Assembly (NCBI RefSeq): GCF_003254645.1
Contig: NZ_PNFD01000001.1
Location: 1,054,001-1,118,000 of the forward strand
DNA from: Microbacterium suaedae
GTDB taxonomy: Bacteria; Actinomycetota; Actinomycetes; Actinomycetales; Microbacteriaceae
Length of the DNA: 64,000 nucleotides
Direction of reading: 5' to 3'
Shown: positions 1-10,024 of the stretch, piece after piece
Numbering within the stretch: position 1 is the stretch's first letter
Layout: each line of letters starts with the position of its first letter
The notes under the pieces: model-generated
The model's database searches: none
What the model was told of the DNA's origin: nothing
What the model saw: only the letters and a program-made list of their open reading frames with translations
Program-made: the position numbers and the translations under genes

Positions 1-176
1 TCACCCGAGTCGAGCGGATTGTCACGCGCACCCGGCTTGATGAGCGGGACGATCGTGTTGCCATTGCGCAGCGCGAGCGCGACAGCCGCCATGTCCTGCT
101 TCTCAAGCGCCTGCGCGAGCGCCTCGGAGCGGAACTCCGCCGGATCCGCGACCTTCTTGCCTCGCTTCTTGGCCAT
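1..176 (-). CDS. N-terminal part of a conserved protein, possibly SseB-like (runs off the left edge)
   Basis: A reading frame starts at ATG (complement of 174-176) and stays open to the window edge, giving 58 residues that begin MAKKRGKKVADPAEFRSEAL. The N-terminus is lysine-rich. A helical stretch follows, then an 'ALRNGNTIVPLIKPGARDNP' segment. That layout recalls the start of SseB-family proteins in related actinobacteria, but this is memory of the family and I cannot confirm it from 58 residues. It is separated by 44 bp from the 3' end of the next minus-strand gene at 221. The catalytic or diagnostic part lies outside the window, so the function stays open. Confidence 0.5.
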   Translation of the reverse strand, partial: MAKKRGKKVADPAEFRSEALAQALEKQDMAAVALALRNGNTIVPLIKPGARDNPLDSG

Positions 177-220
177 GGATCCAGCGTACGTGCGCGCCCG
201 ATCCCGTCACGAATCGCGGC

Positions 221-895
221 TCAATACAGGATGAACGAGTTCGGCGCCGAGGTGACCTCGCCGAGCCGCACCGTCAGCGTGTAGGTCGCGCCGCCGCCCA
301 CCGCACCCGGCCGGTTGTCGGCGTCGCACGTGTCGTCGTACGAGCGCGTGCGATCCCACGTCACCGGATCCACCGTCGACACGGTCTGCCCGGCCTCGAG
401 CGTCACCCACTGGTCTGACGGATCCACCTGGCAGTCGGTCGAGCGCCACCAGTCGTCGGGGCCGCTCGACACGACGAAACGCTGCTGCTTCGTGCCGACG
501 TTGACGACGCAATCAACAGCGCCGACGTTGGTCAGCTCCATCGACAGCTTCGGATTCTGCTCGGGCTGATACGTGTCCTGATCGGTGACGGCGACAACCT
601 GAAGCGCCCCGTTGGCGCACGCCTCAGGTTCCTGTTCGGTCGGCTCCGGCGTCGGCCCGCCCCCGCCGTTCGGCGACGCCGTGGGCAGAATCGTGGGGAT
701 CGGATCCGCCGACTCCTCCGCCACGGGCTCATCGCTGAGAAACGGCAGATTCTGCCAGGGCTGCTCCTGCACCAGCCAGCGGATCCCGAAGACTGCTCCC
801 GTGACGGCGGCCGCGAGCAGGATCAGCGTCAGCACGAAGACGACGAGTCGTCGCCGCCGGTACACGGCCTTGGACGGCCTCCGCTTCGCTCCCAC
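221..895 (-). CDS. Membrane-anchored hypothetical protein with extracytoplasmic cysteine domain
   Basis: This is a 224-residue protein of unknown function. Residues 1-16 are basic and 17-39 form one hydrophobic helix. Residues 50-90 are a Pro/Glu/Ser/Gly-rich linker, and the C-terminal half (91-224) looks like a beta-rich domain with four cysteines (C93, C129, C155, C190) that could form two disulfides outside the membrane. It resembles the many actinobacterial single-pass proteins with an Ig-like exposed domain, but I do not recognise the family. The start is GTG (complement of 893-895). No Shine-Dalgarno is visible, but a TAGTCT -10-like box ends about 8 bp upstream, so the message may be leaderless. 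The N-acetyltransferase gene ends 23 bp upstream on the same strand, so co-transcription is also possible. Confidence 0.7.
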   Translation of the reverse strand: MGAKRRPSKAVYRRRRLVVFVLTLILLAAAVTGAVFGIRWLVQEQPWQNLPFLSDEPVAEESADPIPTILPTASPNGGGGPTPEPTEQEPEACANGALQVVAVTDQDTYQPEQNPKLSMELTNVGAVDCVVNVGTKQQRFVVSSGPDDWWRSTDCQVDPSDQWVTLEAGQTVSTVDPVTWDRTRSYDDTCDADNRPGAVGGGATYTLTVRLGEVTSAPNSFILY

Positions 896-918
896 GACGT
901 CAGACTATTCGCCCACCG

Positions 919-1425
919 TCAGGCGAGCTGCTTGAGCATGCGGGTGTTGCCGAGAGTGTTCGGCTTCACGTGCGCGAGATCGAGGAACTCGGCGATGCCC
1001 TCGTCGGGGCTGCGCACGAGCTGCGAGTAGACGTCGGGCGAGACAACCTGCTCGCCGATCTCGGTGAATCCGCGGCGCTCGAAGAATGCCGTCTCGAAGG
1101 TGAGACAGAACAGGCGCGTGATGCCCAGCTCGCGCGCATTGTCCTCGAGTCGGTCCACGATCGCGCGGCCGACGCCGCGATGCAGCCACTCGTCAGCGAC
1201 GAGGAGAGTGCGCACCTCGCCGAGGTGTTCCCACATCACGTGCAGGGCACCGCAGCCGATCACGCGGTCGTCGTCATCGACCGCGACAACGAACTCCTGC
1301 GTGGCCTCGTAGAGCACGACGAGCTCCTTGCCGAGCAGGATGCGGCGCATCACGAACGGCTGCAGCATCTCGTGCACCGCCGCCATGTCGGCGGCGCGGG
1401 CGGGGCGCACGGAGAAGTCGGTCAT
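919..1425 (-). CDS. argA: Amino-acid N-acetyltransferase (GNAT family, short actinobacterial ArgA type)
   Basis: A 168-residue single-domain GNAT protein. It matches the short actinobacterial enzymes (Mycobacterium Rv2747 type) that acetylate glutamate, the first step of arginine synthesis. The N-terminus 'FSVRPARAADMAAVHEML' is the usual GNAT strand-helix. The acetyl-CoA binding region is around 'VADEWLHRGVGRAIVDRLE', which fits the (R/Q)xxGxG/A pyrophosphate loop. The later 'FETAFFERRGFTEIG' is the typical end of the fold. The longer reading frame has a low-complexity N-terminus, so I chose the internal ATG at 1425 because homology starts there. It is a lone gene with no other arginine genes nearby; the assignment rests on family resemblance. 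Confidence 0.75.
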   Translation of the reverse strand: MTDFSVRPARAADMAAVHEMLQPFVMRRILLGKELVVLYEATQEFVVAVDDDDRVIGCGALHVMWEHLGEVRTLLVADEWLHRGVGRAIVDRLEDNARELGITRLFCLTFETAFFERRGFTEIGEQVVSPDVYSQLVRSPDEGIAEFLDLAHVKPNTLGNTRMLKQLA

Positions 1426-1490
1426 CGCGGTCAGGCTACTCCGCGCGCCTGGTGAGCGCCTCGGAGGCGCGCGGTGCCGGCACCCGCCGC

Positions 1491-1573
1491 AACACAACGC
1501 AGTCAATCCGAAGCCGGTGCGGCCGCCACACCCGAAAACGACCAGAGCTGCGCGAAATCGACTGCGTTGTGTT
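1491..1573. repeat. Family A intergenic hairpin, copy A1
   Basis: Inverted repeat with arms AACACAACGCAGTC (1491-1504) and its perfect complement (1560-1573), loop of 55 nt. It ends 6 bp from the stop codon of the DUF4349 gene on the minus strand, so here it could act as that gene's terminator. Five other copies with the same arm occur in the window (6571, 27317, 27477, 42071, 56352). Confidence 0.85.
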
Positions 1574-1579
1574 TCTCCG

Positions 1580-2629
1580 TCATGCCTTCCGGTGCCGGGC
1601 CACGCGCACGATCACCCAGACGACGACGCCTGCGACGAGCAGCACGCCGGCCCACGGCAGCACGAAGCCGACGGCGACGACGAGGCCGTTAGCGAAGGCG
1701 ACGAGGCCGTTCCAGCCGGTCAGCAGGCCGTCGCCGAAGCCCGCGGGATCCGTCGACGCAACCTCGCGGTCGCGCGTCAGCTCGACGTGGAGGGTCGACA
1801 TCGCGACCTGGTCATCGAGGTGCTCGAGCTCGCGCTGGTACGACTCGAGCTGCGCCTGCCGCTCCGACAGCGCGGCCTCCGCGTCGAGGAGATCACTGAC
1901 CGATCCGGCCTGTTCCATGAGCTCGGAGAGCCGGTCGACCGACGTCTGCGTCGCGTCGATCCGCGCCTCGAGGTCGATCGCCTGTGACGTGACGTCGTTC
2001 TCGGAGATCTCGGTGCTCGTCACCTCGCCGATGTCGCCGAGCGCGGTGCGCACAGCATCGAGCTCCTCCGCGGGGATCCGCAGGGTCGCCCAGCCGGATC
2101 GGATCTCCTCGGCGGCGTTCACATCCTCTTCGAAGCGGTCGCTCGAGGATCCGAGCGACTCGACGTATCCGTCGTGCTCCCTCGCGAGGGCGGTCACCTC
2201 GTCCGTCGCGACGAGGATGTCCCCCACGACGAGCGTCATGAACCCGTTGCGGATGACGCGGCGGTCGTCGTCCGCGGCGACCTCCGACGAGACGAGAGAC
2301 TCGGATCCGTCGATCGCCGACTCCCCCGCGGCCGCGCGGTCTTCGACGAGCGCGTCGTCCCCGCCTTCCATCGGCGCAGGCTCGGGGAGCACGTCTGCGG
2401 CGTCGCCGGCGGAGCCTGCGAGGTTCTGATCCATCGCGAGCGGAACGACGACGATGGCCGCGACGATCACGGCGGCCGCGGTGATCCCCCCGCCTACCCA
2501 GCGCCGGCGCTTCCGCGATCGGGCCCGGTCGGCGGTGCGCTCCCGGGTGATCTCGGAGAAGACGCCCGCCTCGATACGCTGGACGGCCTCGTCCGACAGC
2601 TCGGGCAGATCCTTGTCTGTGGTGTTCAT
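1580..2629 (-). CDS. DUF4349 domain protein, membrane partner of an ECF sigma factor
   Basis: A 349-residue membrane protein. Residues 1-45 are charged and helical ('LPELSDEAVQRIEAGVF'), resembling the N-terminal part of sigma-factor partners. A first membrane helix lies at about 47-66, a long exposed region rich in helices at about 130-290 carries the DUF4349 pattern ('GYVESLGSSS', 'ATLRIPAEELDAV'), and a C-terminal membrane helix precedes a basic tail. DUF4349 proteins often sit beside ECF sigma factors; a sensory or anti-sigma role is inference. Its ATG (complement of 2627-2629) shares one base with the TGA of the sigma gene (TGATG), so the two are translationally coupled. The far longer upstream extension of this frame overlaps the sigma gene and was rejected. 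Confidence 0.8.
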   Translation of the reverse strand: MNTTDKDLPELSDEAVQRIEAGVFSEITRERTADRARSRKRRRWVGGGITAAAVIVAAIVVVPLAMDQNLAGSAGDAADVLPEPAPMEGGDDALVEDRAAAGESAIDGSESLVSSEVAADDDRRVIRNGFMTLVVGDILVATDEVTALAREHDGYVESLGSSSDRFEEDVNAAEEIRSGWATLRIPAEELDAVRTALGDIGEVTSTEISENDVTSQAIDLEARIDATQTSVDRLSELMEQAGSVSDLLDAEAALSERQAQLESYQRELEHLDDQVAMSTLHVELTRDREVASTDPAGFGDGLLTGWNGLVAFANGLVVAVGFVLPWAGVLLVAGVVVWVIVRVARHRKA

Positions 2630-3183
2630 CACGCTTCCTCCCTGACGACGGAACGCAGCCGCGTTCGGATTCGGGAGAGACGATTGCGCACGGATCCGTG
2701 GGCGACGCCAAGCTCGTCGGCGGCCGCCGCGTAGGCGTATCCCTGGGTGATGCAGAGGGTGAAGATCTGCCGATCGGTGTCGCTCATGCGAGCCACCTCG
2801 CGCGCGATGCGATCGGCGAGCTCGACGTCGATCACCTGCTGTTCGACGTCGACGGTGTCGGGCTGCCGTTCGTCCACGCTCCCCGCCGTATGTTCGCGCT
2901 CGCGCCGGCGCTGACGGATCCGGTTGGCCGCCACGTTCCGACAGATCGTCGCGAGCCACGGCAGGGCCGAGGCACCGGCGAGCTCGAAGCCGCGCAACTT
3001 GCGCCAGGCGACCGCGAACGTCTCCTGCACAACGTCCTCGGCATCGCCGCGGTCGTCGAGCAGGCCGTGCGCAATCCAGAACACGGGGCGCACATAGGCG
3101 CGGAAAAGCGCGCGGAAGGCTGTCTCGCTGCCGTCTGCGGCCGCGGCCACCAGCTCCGCGTCGGTGCTGTCTGCGTCGATCAT
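2629..3183 (-). CDS. ECF (sigma-70 family) RNA polymerase sigma factor
   Basis: A 184-residue group IV sigma factor. Region 2 is near the N-terminus ('ALFRAYVRPVFWIAHGLLDDRGDAEDVVQETFAVAWRKL', with the DAEDVVQ core contact), and region 4 at the C-terminus has a helix-turn-helix ('YAYAAAADELGVAHGSVRNRLSRIRTRL'). It would redirect RNA polymerase to a small regulon, probably including its own operon. I chose ATG at 3183 because homology begins right after it and a GAGGA lies about 13 bp upstream; the upstream in-frame Met adds 14 unlikely residues. The gene overlaps the DUF4349 gene by one base, and that partner is the best candidate for its control. Confidence 0.9.
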   Translation of the reverse strand: MIDADSTDAELVAAAADGSETAFRALFRAYVRPVFWIAHGLLDDRGDAEDVVQETFAVAWRKLRGFELAGASALPWLATICRNVAANRIRQRRREREHTAGSVDERQPDTVDVEQQVIDVELADRIAREVARMSDTDRQIFTLCITQGYAYAAAADELGVAHGSVRNRLSRIRTRLRSVVREEA

Positions 3184-3271
3184 CGGTCCGCCCGTCCTCG
3201 GGTGCAATCGTCTCTCACCCTGCACAGTGTCGCGAGGTGGTCGATCGTCTCAGATCCGTTTCGTTACCCGA

Positions 3272-3367
3272 TGCACAACGACGCCATTTCTGAGCCAGTA
3301 GACCCCACCACCCCCGGAATTCCGCGGTTCTCGCTCCTCGCAGCTCGAAAATTGGCGTCGTCATGCA
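3272..3367. repeat. Family B intergenic hairpin, copy B1
   Basis: Arm TGCACAACGACGCCA (3272-3286) pairs imperfectly with 3352-3367. It lies between the sigma gene start and the 3' end of clpC, beyond the clpC terminator. It is the most diverged of the four family B copies (others at 9321, 50907 and 58618). Confidence 0.75.
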
Positions 3368-3387
3368 GGAGAGGCCGCACACGCAGA

Positions 3388-3419
3388 AGCCCCCGCCGTC
3401 CAACGGGACGGCGGGGGCT
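3388..3419 (-). terminator. Intrinsic terminator of clpC
   Basis: A perfect 14-bp stem (AGCCCCCGCCGTCC, 3388-3401, with 3406-3419) and a 4-nt AACG loop, placed 14 bp past the clpC stop codon. The T-tract on the minus strand is weak (TCTGCGTG), as is common in this GC-rich group. Confidence 0.85.
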
Positions 3420-3433
3420 CTGGGCCGGAAGGC

Positions 3434-5962
<2,529 letters not shown>

Positions 5963-6089
5963 GTCACTCCTCCGGGCGCTGGGGCCGATCGACGACACGA
6001 TGGAACGCGCCGTGCTTCCACGGTAGCCACGTGCACGGGCCCCCGTCGCCGTGTTCGCCGTGGGCATATCCGGGTGCGACCATGACGTC

Positions 6090-6551
6090 ATGCGCATTCA
6101 CATCCCGGTCCACCGCCGGTGGGGCGATCAGGACGCCCTCGGCCACATCAACAACGTCTCCCTCCTGAAGCTCCTCGAGGAGGCGCGAGTGAGGGCCTTC
6201 TGGCGCGACGAGGGATCCGCGGAAGATGCGCCATTGGCGGTGCTCGACGCGGACACTGTCTCGACCGGCGCCGGCCTCGCGACGCTCATCGCGCGGCAGG
6301 AAATCGAATACCTCGCCCCTGTGCCCTACGCGAGAGAGCCCCTCGATGTGCAGATGTGGCTCGGGAAGATCGGCGGCTCGAGCTTCGAGATCTGCTACGA
6401 GGTCATGGGCGACGGCGGCACCCGCTACGCGCGAGCGACGACCGTCGTGGTCCTCGTCGACACGGAGACGGGCCGCCCCACCCGCCTCCCCACCGACGCC
6501 CGCACCGCGTGGGAGCCGTATGCGGAGGAGCCGATCTCGTACCGGCGGTGA
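6090..6551 (+). CDS. Acyl-CoA thioesterase (hot-dog fold, 4HBT/YbgC type)
   Basis: A 153-residue single hot-dog domain protein that should hydrolyse acyl-CoA thioesters in the cytoplasm. The N-terminal signature 'VHRRWGDQDALGHINNVSLLKLLEEAR' contains the catalytic Asp (DxDxxGHxNN pattern) of the 4-hydroxybenzoyl-CoA thioesterase class. A mid-protein 'EIEYLAPVPYAREPLDVQMW' is the usual second strand region. I start it at ATG 6090, which gives the normal length; the upstream in-frame Met adds 13 residues without similarity. It is divergent from clpC with about 127 bp between starts. The substrate cannot be told from sequence. A family A hairpin begins 20 bp after the stop. Confidence 0.85.
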   Translation: MRIHIPVHRRWGDQDALGHINNVSLLKLLEEARVRAFWRDEGSAEDAPLAVLDADTVSTGAGLATLIARQEIEYLAPVPYAREPLDVQMWLGKIGGSSFEICYEVMGDGGTRYARATTVVVLVDTETGRPTRLPTDARTAWEPYAEEPISYRR

Positions 6552-6570
6552 AGGGGCGCGCCTGCGGCAG

Positions 6571-6649
6571 CACAACGCAGTCGATCTGACGCGGATCGGG
6601 CCGAACGAGCCGCTTGAGGGTTTCTCGGGCTGTTCTGACTGCGTTGTGT
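6571..6649. repeat. Family A intergenic hairpin, copy A2
   Basis: Arms CACAACGCAGTC (6571-6582) and its complement (6638-6649), 12 bp perfect, long loop. It sits 20 bp after the thioesterase stop codon and just before the DUF2975 operon promoter. Confidence 0.85.
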
Positions 6650-6664
6650 TGACGACCCCTTGAC

Positions 6665-6696
6665 TTATCGTTTTTCGTTGTTATCGTTTTTCGATA
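6665..6696 (+). promoter_or_regulatory. Repeated TTATCGTTTTTCG element, likely operator of the DUF2975/XRE operon
   Basis: TTATCGTTTTTCG occurs twice head to tail (6665-6677 and 6681-6693), 16 bp apart. The second copy completes a dyad TATCG-TTTTT-CGATA (6682-6696). This is strikingly AT-rich for the window and lies 30 bp before the first DUF2975 gene. It most likely binds the XRE regulator encoded third in the operon, giving autoregulation; that binding is inferred. Confidence 0.6.
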
Positions 6697-6725
6697 AGAG
6701 TCGAATGGTCCAACGGGGAGGGCTC

Positions 6726-7349
6726 ATGGAACGCACAGGAGAAGCCGCCGACGCGGTGCTCACGAAGGATGATCGCTGGAGCGCGATCGGAACGGTCGCC
6801 CTGGCCGTGTTGCTCGGATCAGCGACGGTCGCTTTCGGCGTCGCCGACATCGTGCGGATCGTCACGGAGGATCCGGTGTCGCTGCTTGCGCCGTTCTCGG
6901 GCGAGCCCGCACAATTGCCGATCGGCCCCGGCGCGGAAATGCGCGAGGTGTCCGTCGAGAGCGCCCACATCTCGGCCCCCGGGATCCCCGCAGTTTCGTA
7001 CACGGCGCTCGTCGGCGGGGTGGTCGCCGGGATTGTCGCAACGCTCGTCGTGCTCGCGTGTGTGAGCGTGCTGTGCCTCAACATCGTGCGACGCCGGATC
7101 TTCGCCGTCTCGAACGCCCGAGCGCTCACGATCGCCGCATCCGCCGTCGGCTTCGGCTGGGCCGTGACGTTCCTGGCGGACACCGTCGCGATCAATGGAG
7201 CATTCAACGCAATCAGCGGCGGCGACTACAACAACGTGCTCGCGCAGACGAACTTCACTCCGTTGCTCGGCGTCTTCGTCCTCGGCGCCCTCGCCGCGGC
7301 ATTCCGGGTCGGCGAACGCCTTCAGCGCGACACCGAGGGGCTCGTGTGA
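6726..7349 (+). CDS. DUF2975-like membrane protein, first of two paralogues
   Basis: A 207-residue integral membrane protein with about four predicted helices (around residues 20-42, 100-125, 138-160 and 175-195) and an extracytoplasmic loop after the first. It ends in QRDTEGLV, and the next gene ends in the near-identical RRDTEGLV, which shows they are paralogues. The layout membrane protein + small XRE regulator is the DUF2975/YozG arrangement known in Bacillus and actinobacteria; the cellular role of these proteins is not known. ATG 6726 follows a GGGGAGGG Shine-Dalgarno, so it is preferred over two upstream Mets. The stop overlaps the next start as GTGTGA. Confidence 0.7.
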   Translation: MERTGEAADAVLTKDDRWSAIGTVALAVLLGSATVAFGVADIVRIVTEDPVSLLAPFSGEPAQLPIGPGAEMREVSVESAHISAPGIPAVSYTALVGGVVAGIVATLVVLACVSVLCLNIVRRRIFAVSNARALTIAASAVGFGWAVTFLADTVAINGAFNAISGGDYNNVLAQTNFTPLLGVFVLGALAAAFRVGERLQRDTEGLV

Positions 7350-8077
7350 GCGTCACGGGTCAGACGCTCGGGGAGGCGCTCGGGTGGCTCGCACTGCTGG
7401 CCGCGATCGTCGCGGCAGTCTGCACGGTCTTCGTGTTTCTCGCGCGACGGACCGGTCCGGGCGACATGGCGCTCCGCGCGACGCGAGGGCTCGCGCTCGC
7501 CTGGCTGTTCCTCTGCGTCGTCGGCGCCGGCTTCGCGGTCTACAACACTCTCCTCGCGCCGACGATCACCGTCGCCGCTCCCCTGCCCGAGCTCCTTTCC
7601 AGCGCCAACCTCTGCGCGACGGCGGCGGATCCCGCAACTGAATGCGTCGTCCACGCGACCGACGGCTGGTTCGAGGCGGCGAGCCCGTCGGCCGGCGCGC
7701 GGGCGGCGCTGTTCGGCGGCTTGTTCCTCCAGCTCATCGGATCCGCGGTGCCGGCCGCCGCGCTGCTCGCGCTGGCGAATCGCGCATTGGCCGGCCGCCC
7801 CTTCAGCACGCAGGCCGTGCGTTGGATCACGGCGAGCGCCATCGCGATCTTCGTCTGCGGGACGCTGTCGCCGCTGCTGACGCGGATCGGCTCGGTGATC
7901 GCCGCGGGGGATGCCCTTGACGCTGCGACGAGCTCCCTGCGTTTTCAGCTGTCCGTGCCGTATTGGCCGGCCCTCGCGGCGCTCGCGCTCGTCTGCCTCG
8001 CGAAGATCTTCGCCCACGGCGCGCGCCTCAGCTCTGAGAACGCACGGCTTCGGCGCGACACCGAAGGGCTCGTGTGA
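7346..8077 (+). CDS. DUF2975 domain membrane protein, second paralogue
   Basis: A 243-residue membrane protein with four predicted helices, at about 9-32, 47-67, 115-140 and 150-175, plus a C-terminal hydrophobic segment near 200-225. The loop after helix 2 has two cysteines (around 'NLCATA' and 'TECVVH') that could be disulfide-linked outside the cell. The start is GTG at 7346, overlapping the previous stop by 4 bp (GTGA). It ends in RRDTEGLV like its neighbour. Having two DUF2975 genes in a row is less usual than one and suggests a tandem duplication followed by divergence; the second has gained about 36 residues, mostly in the exposed loop. Confidence 0.75.
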   Translation: MSVTGQTLGEALGWLALLAAIVAAVCTVFVFLARRTGPGDMALRATRGLALAWLFLCVVGAGFAVYNTLLAPTITVAAPLPELLSSANLCATAADPATECVVHATDGWFEAASPSAGARAALFGGLFLQLIGSAVPAAALLALANRALAGRPFSTQAVRWITASAIAIFVCGTLSPLLTRIGSVIAAGDALDAATSSLRFQLSVPYWPALAALALVCLAKIFAHGARLSSENARLRRDTEGLV

Positions 8078-8301
8078 CGCCCGCTTCCGAGGATCTCTCG
8101 GGGATCCACTGCCGCCTCGACGAGCTGCTCGCCGAGCGCAACAAGACACTGACCGCGCTGGCCGACGAGGTCGGCGTGAGCATCGTGAACCTGTCGGTGC
8201 TGAAGAACGACCGGGCGAAAGCGATCCGGTTCTCGACACTCATCGCGATCTGCGATGCTCTCGATTGCGAGGTCGGCGAGCTGCTCGTCCGGGCGAGGTG
8301 A
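8074..8301 (+). CDS. Small XRE-family transcriptional regulator (YozG type)
   Basis: A 75-residue protein that is almost only a Cro/CI helix-turn-helix: 'LLAERNKTLTALADEVGVSIVNLSVLKNDRAKAIRFSTLIAICDALDCEVGELL'. The 'NLSVLKN..AKAIRFSTL..IC.ALDC' pattern is diagnostic of the regulators coupled to DUF2975 genes. The GTG start overlaps the preceding stop by 4 bp, so it is the third gene of one operon. It probably represses its own operon through the TTATCG element at 6665-6696. It lacks any sensing domain, so any signal would have to come through the membrane partners; that is inference. Confidence 0.88.
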   Translation: MTPASEDLSGIHCRLDELLAERNKTLTALADEVGVSIVNLSVLKNDRAKAIRFSTLIAICDALDCEVGELLVRAR

Positions 8302-8393
8302 GGGTCTCTCCCGGAGCACCATCCCCCGCACCGCCCGACGTTCGTGGACCACGGCCACAGAAAACCGTCCCCCGACCTGCGCCACCGAACCAC

Positions 8394-8529
8394 CCGAGTG
8401 CCCACACGCCCCTTCCGGCGATCGCTGCGGCACAACGGCACTCGGTACGGCGCCGGACCCGACCGCCACCCGGCGCCCGAGTGCCCACCCGCCCCTCCCA
8501 GCAGGCTCAGCGGCGGATCCGCACTCGGG
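8394..8529. repeat. Family E: two tandem CCGAGTGC hairpins
   Basis: Two inverted repeats in a row. CCGAGTGCC (8394-8402) pairs with 8437-8445, and CCCGAGTGC (8476-8484) pairs with 8521-8529. The segments after the left arms are also alike (CCCACACGCCCCTTCC and CCCACCCGCCCCTCCC). They fill the 240-bp gap between the convergent XRE and spermidine-synthase-like genes, so a terminator for each gene is a reasonable reading. Confidence 0.7.
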
Positions 8530-8541
8530 AAGGCACCGCTC

Positions 8542-9249
8542 TCAGCCGCGCCGGCGCCCGACGTAGACCGTGTTCGACGAGACACCGCCCGTGACAGGGT
8601 TGTCGAAGTCGACGACGTGGGCGGCCGAAGCGTCGAACACCGCCTCGAGCTCGGTCATGAAGTCGTCGTCGGGCGGATCGTCCGACCACAGCGCGAAGAC
8701 GCCCTCCGGCGCGAGGTGGCGGGCGAGCCGCGTCAGGCCGTCGACTGTGTAGAGCGAAGCGTGGGTCGGATCCAGCTGATGACGCGGAGAGTGATCCACG
8801 TCGAGCAGGATCGCGTCGTAGCCGGTGTGCCCGTCGGCGGGATCCGCTCGCATGACGGCGAAGAAGTCGTCCTCGACGAGGGACGTACGTGCATCGCGGA
8901 CGAGCTCCGTCGAGGCCGGCAGCAGCTCGCGCTCGTGCCAGCCGATGACGGCGCCGAGCCGGTCGATCACCGTGAGCGCGCTCACGCGTTCGTCTCGCAG
9001 GGCGGCGACGGCGGTGTAGCCGAGCCCGAGTCCGCCAACCAGGACCGACAGATTCTGCCCCTCGACGGCGGCGAGGCCGAGGTGCGCGAGCTCTTCCTCG
9101 GCGACGGTGAACAGGCTCGACATGAGGTACTCGTCGCCGAGCTTGACCTCGTAGATCTCGCGCCCGACGGCCGGTTCCGTGCGCCGTCGCAGCGTGAGGT
9201 CGCCGATCGGGGTGGGCTGCCAGTCGAGCTCCTCGAACCGAGTGATCAC
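8542..9249 (-). CDS. Spermidine synthase-like class I methyltransferase-fold protein
   Basis: A 235-residue protein with the SpeE-like Rossmann core. 'VLVGGLGLGYTAVAAL' is motif I (GGGxG) and binds the nucleoside cofactor. 'VSALTVIDRLGAVIGWHE' gives the acidic end of strand 2. 'YDAILLDVDHSP' is the motif with the key acidic residues, and 'LYTVDGLTRLARHLAPEGVFALWSDD' follows. Actinobacterial proteins of this sort are annotated as spermidine synthases but lack the N-terminal tetramerisation domain, and real aminopropyl transfer is uncertain. The start is GTG 9249, with AAGGGAAG ideally placed upstream. It stands alone, converging with the XRE operon and divergent from the macrodomain gene. Confidence 0.75.
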   Translation of the reverse strand: MITRFEELDWQPTPIGDLTLRRRTEPAVGREIYEVKLGDEYLMSSLFTVAEEELAHLGLAAVEGQNLSVLVGGLGLGYTAVAALRDERVSALTVIDRLGAVIGWHERELLPASTELVRDARTSLVEDDFFAVMRADPADGHTGYDAILLDVDHSPRHQLDPTHASLYTVDGLTRLARHLAPEGVFALWSDDPPDDDFMTELEAVFDASAAHVVDFDNPVTGGVSSNTVYVGRRRG

Positions 9250-9320
9250 TGCGGCTTCCCTTCGTCGACGTCCACACTATCCGCCGCCCCGTACGGATCC
9301 TGCCCGATGCATCGCCCCCC

Positions 9321-9404
9321 TGCACAACGACGCCAATTCTGGGCCGACCCAGCCGACACGCCGGGCTTCCGGGCCGCCGCCGTCAGATCTGGCGTCGTTG
9401 TGCA
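9321..9404. repeat. Family B intergenic hairpin, copy B2
   Basis: Arms TGCACAACGACGCC (9321-9334) and its perfect complement (9391-9404). It lies in the divergent promoter region between the spermidine-synthase-like gene and the macrodomain gene, where a terminator is not expected. Confidence 0.85.
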
Positions 9405-9484
9405 GCTGCGAACCCGCCACCGCCGTCCGAACACATCCGGCAGACCCCGTCGCGATCCTCGACCTCCCGCGCGACACTTGACCC

Positions 9485-9994
9485 ATGGCGACCCTCACGG
9501 CGGTTCTCGGCGACATCGCATCCCAGCGCGCCGATGCGGTCGTCAACGCCGCGAGCCCGGTGATGCGGGGCGGCGGGGGTGTCGATGGCGCGATCCACCG
9601 CGCGGGCGGCCCGGAGATCCTCGCCGAGTGCGTCCGGAAGTTTCCCAACGGACTCGCAACCGGCGAAGCCGGATGGACGACGGCCGGCGAGATGCGGGCA
9701 CGGTGGGTGATCCACGCGGTCGGACCGAATCGCCACGCTGGCCAGACAGACCGCGAACTGCTCACGAACTGCTACCGCCGCTCGCTCGCCGTCGCCGACG
9801 AGCTCGGGGCGCGATCCGTGGCGTTCCCTCTCATCAGCGCAGGCGCGTACGGCTGGCCGCTCGACGACGCGATCGCCGCCGCCGTCGAAACACTCGGCGC
9901 GACTGCCACCGACGTCGAGGACATCCGTCTCGTGGCGCGCGATGCGGCCGTATGGCGCAAGCTGCGCGCGGAGGTCGAAGCCGCGCACGCGTGA
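9485..9994 (+). CDS. Macrodomain protein, O-acetyl-ADP-ribose deacetylase type
   Basis: A 169-residue stand-alone macrodomain. It shows the ADP-ribose pocket: 'GDIASQRADAVVNAASPVMRGGGGVDGAIHRAGG' (residues about 9-42) with the NAA catalytic-loop asparagine and the GGGGVDGAI diphosphate loop, then 'VAFPLISAGAYGWPLDDA' near 118-135, the second ligand loop. Such proteins remove ADP-ribose from proteins or deacetylate O-acetyl-ADP-ribose. ATG 9485 gives a standard length. The next gene follows 30 bp later on the same strand and may be co-transcribed. The substrate in this cell is unknown. Confidence 0.9.
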   Translation: MATLTAVLGDIASQRADAVVNAASPVMRGGGGVDGAIHRAGGPEILAECVRKFPNGLATGEAGWTTAGEMRARWVIHAVGPNRHAGQTDRELLTNCYRRSLAVADELGARSVAFPLISAGAYGWPLDDAIAAAVETLGATATDVEDIRLVARDAAVWRKLRAEVEAAHA

Positions 9995-10024
9995 GTCGCG
10001 GCGATCGGCGATACGCTCGGTGCC

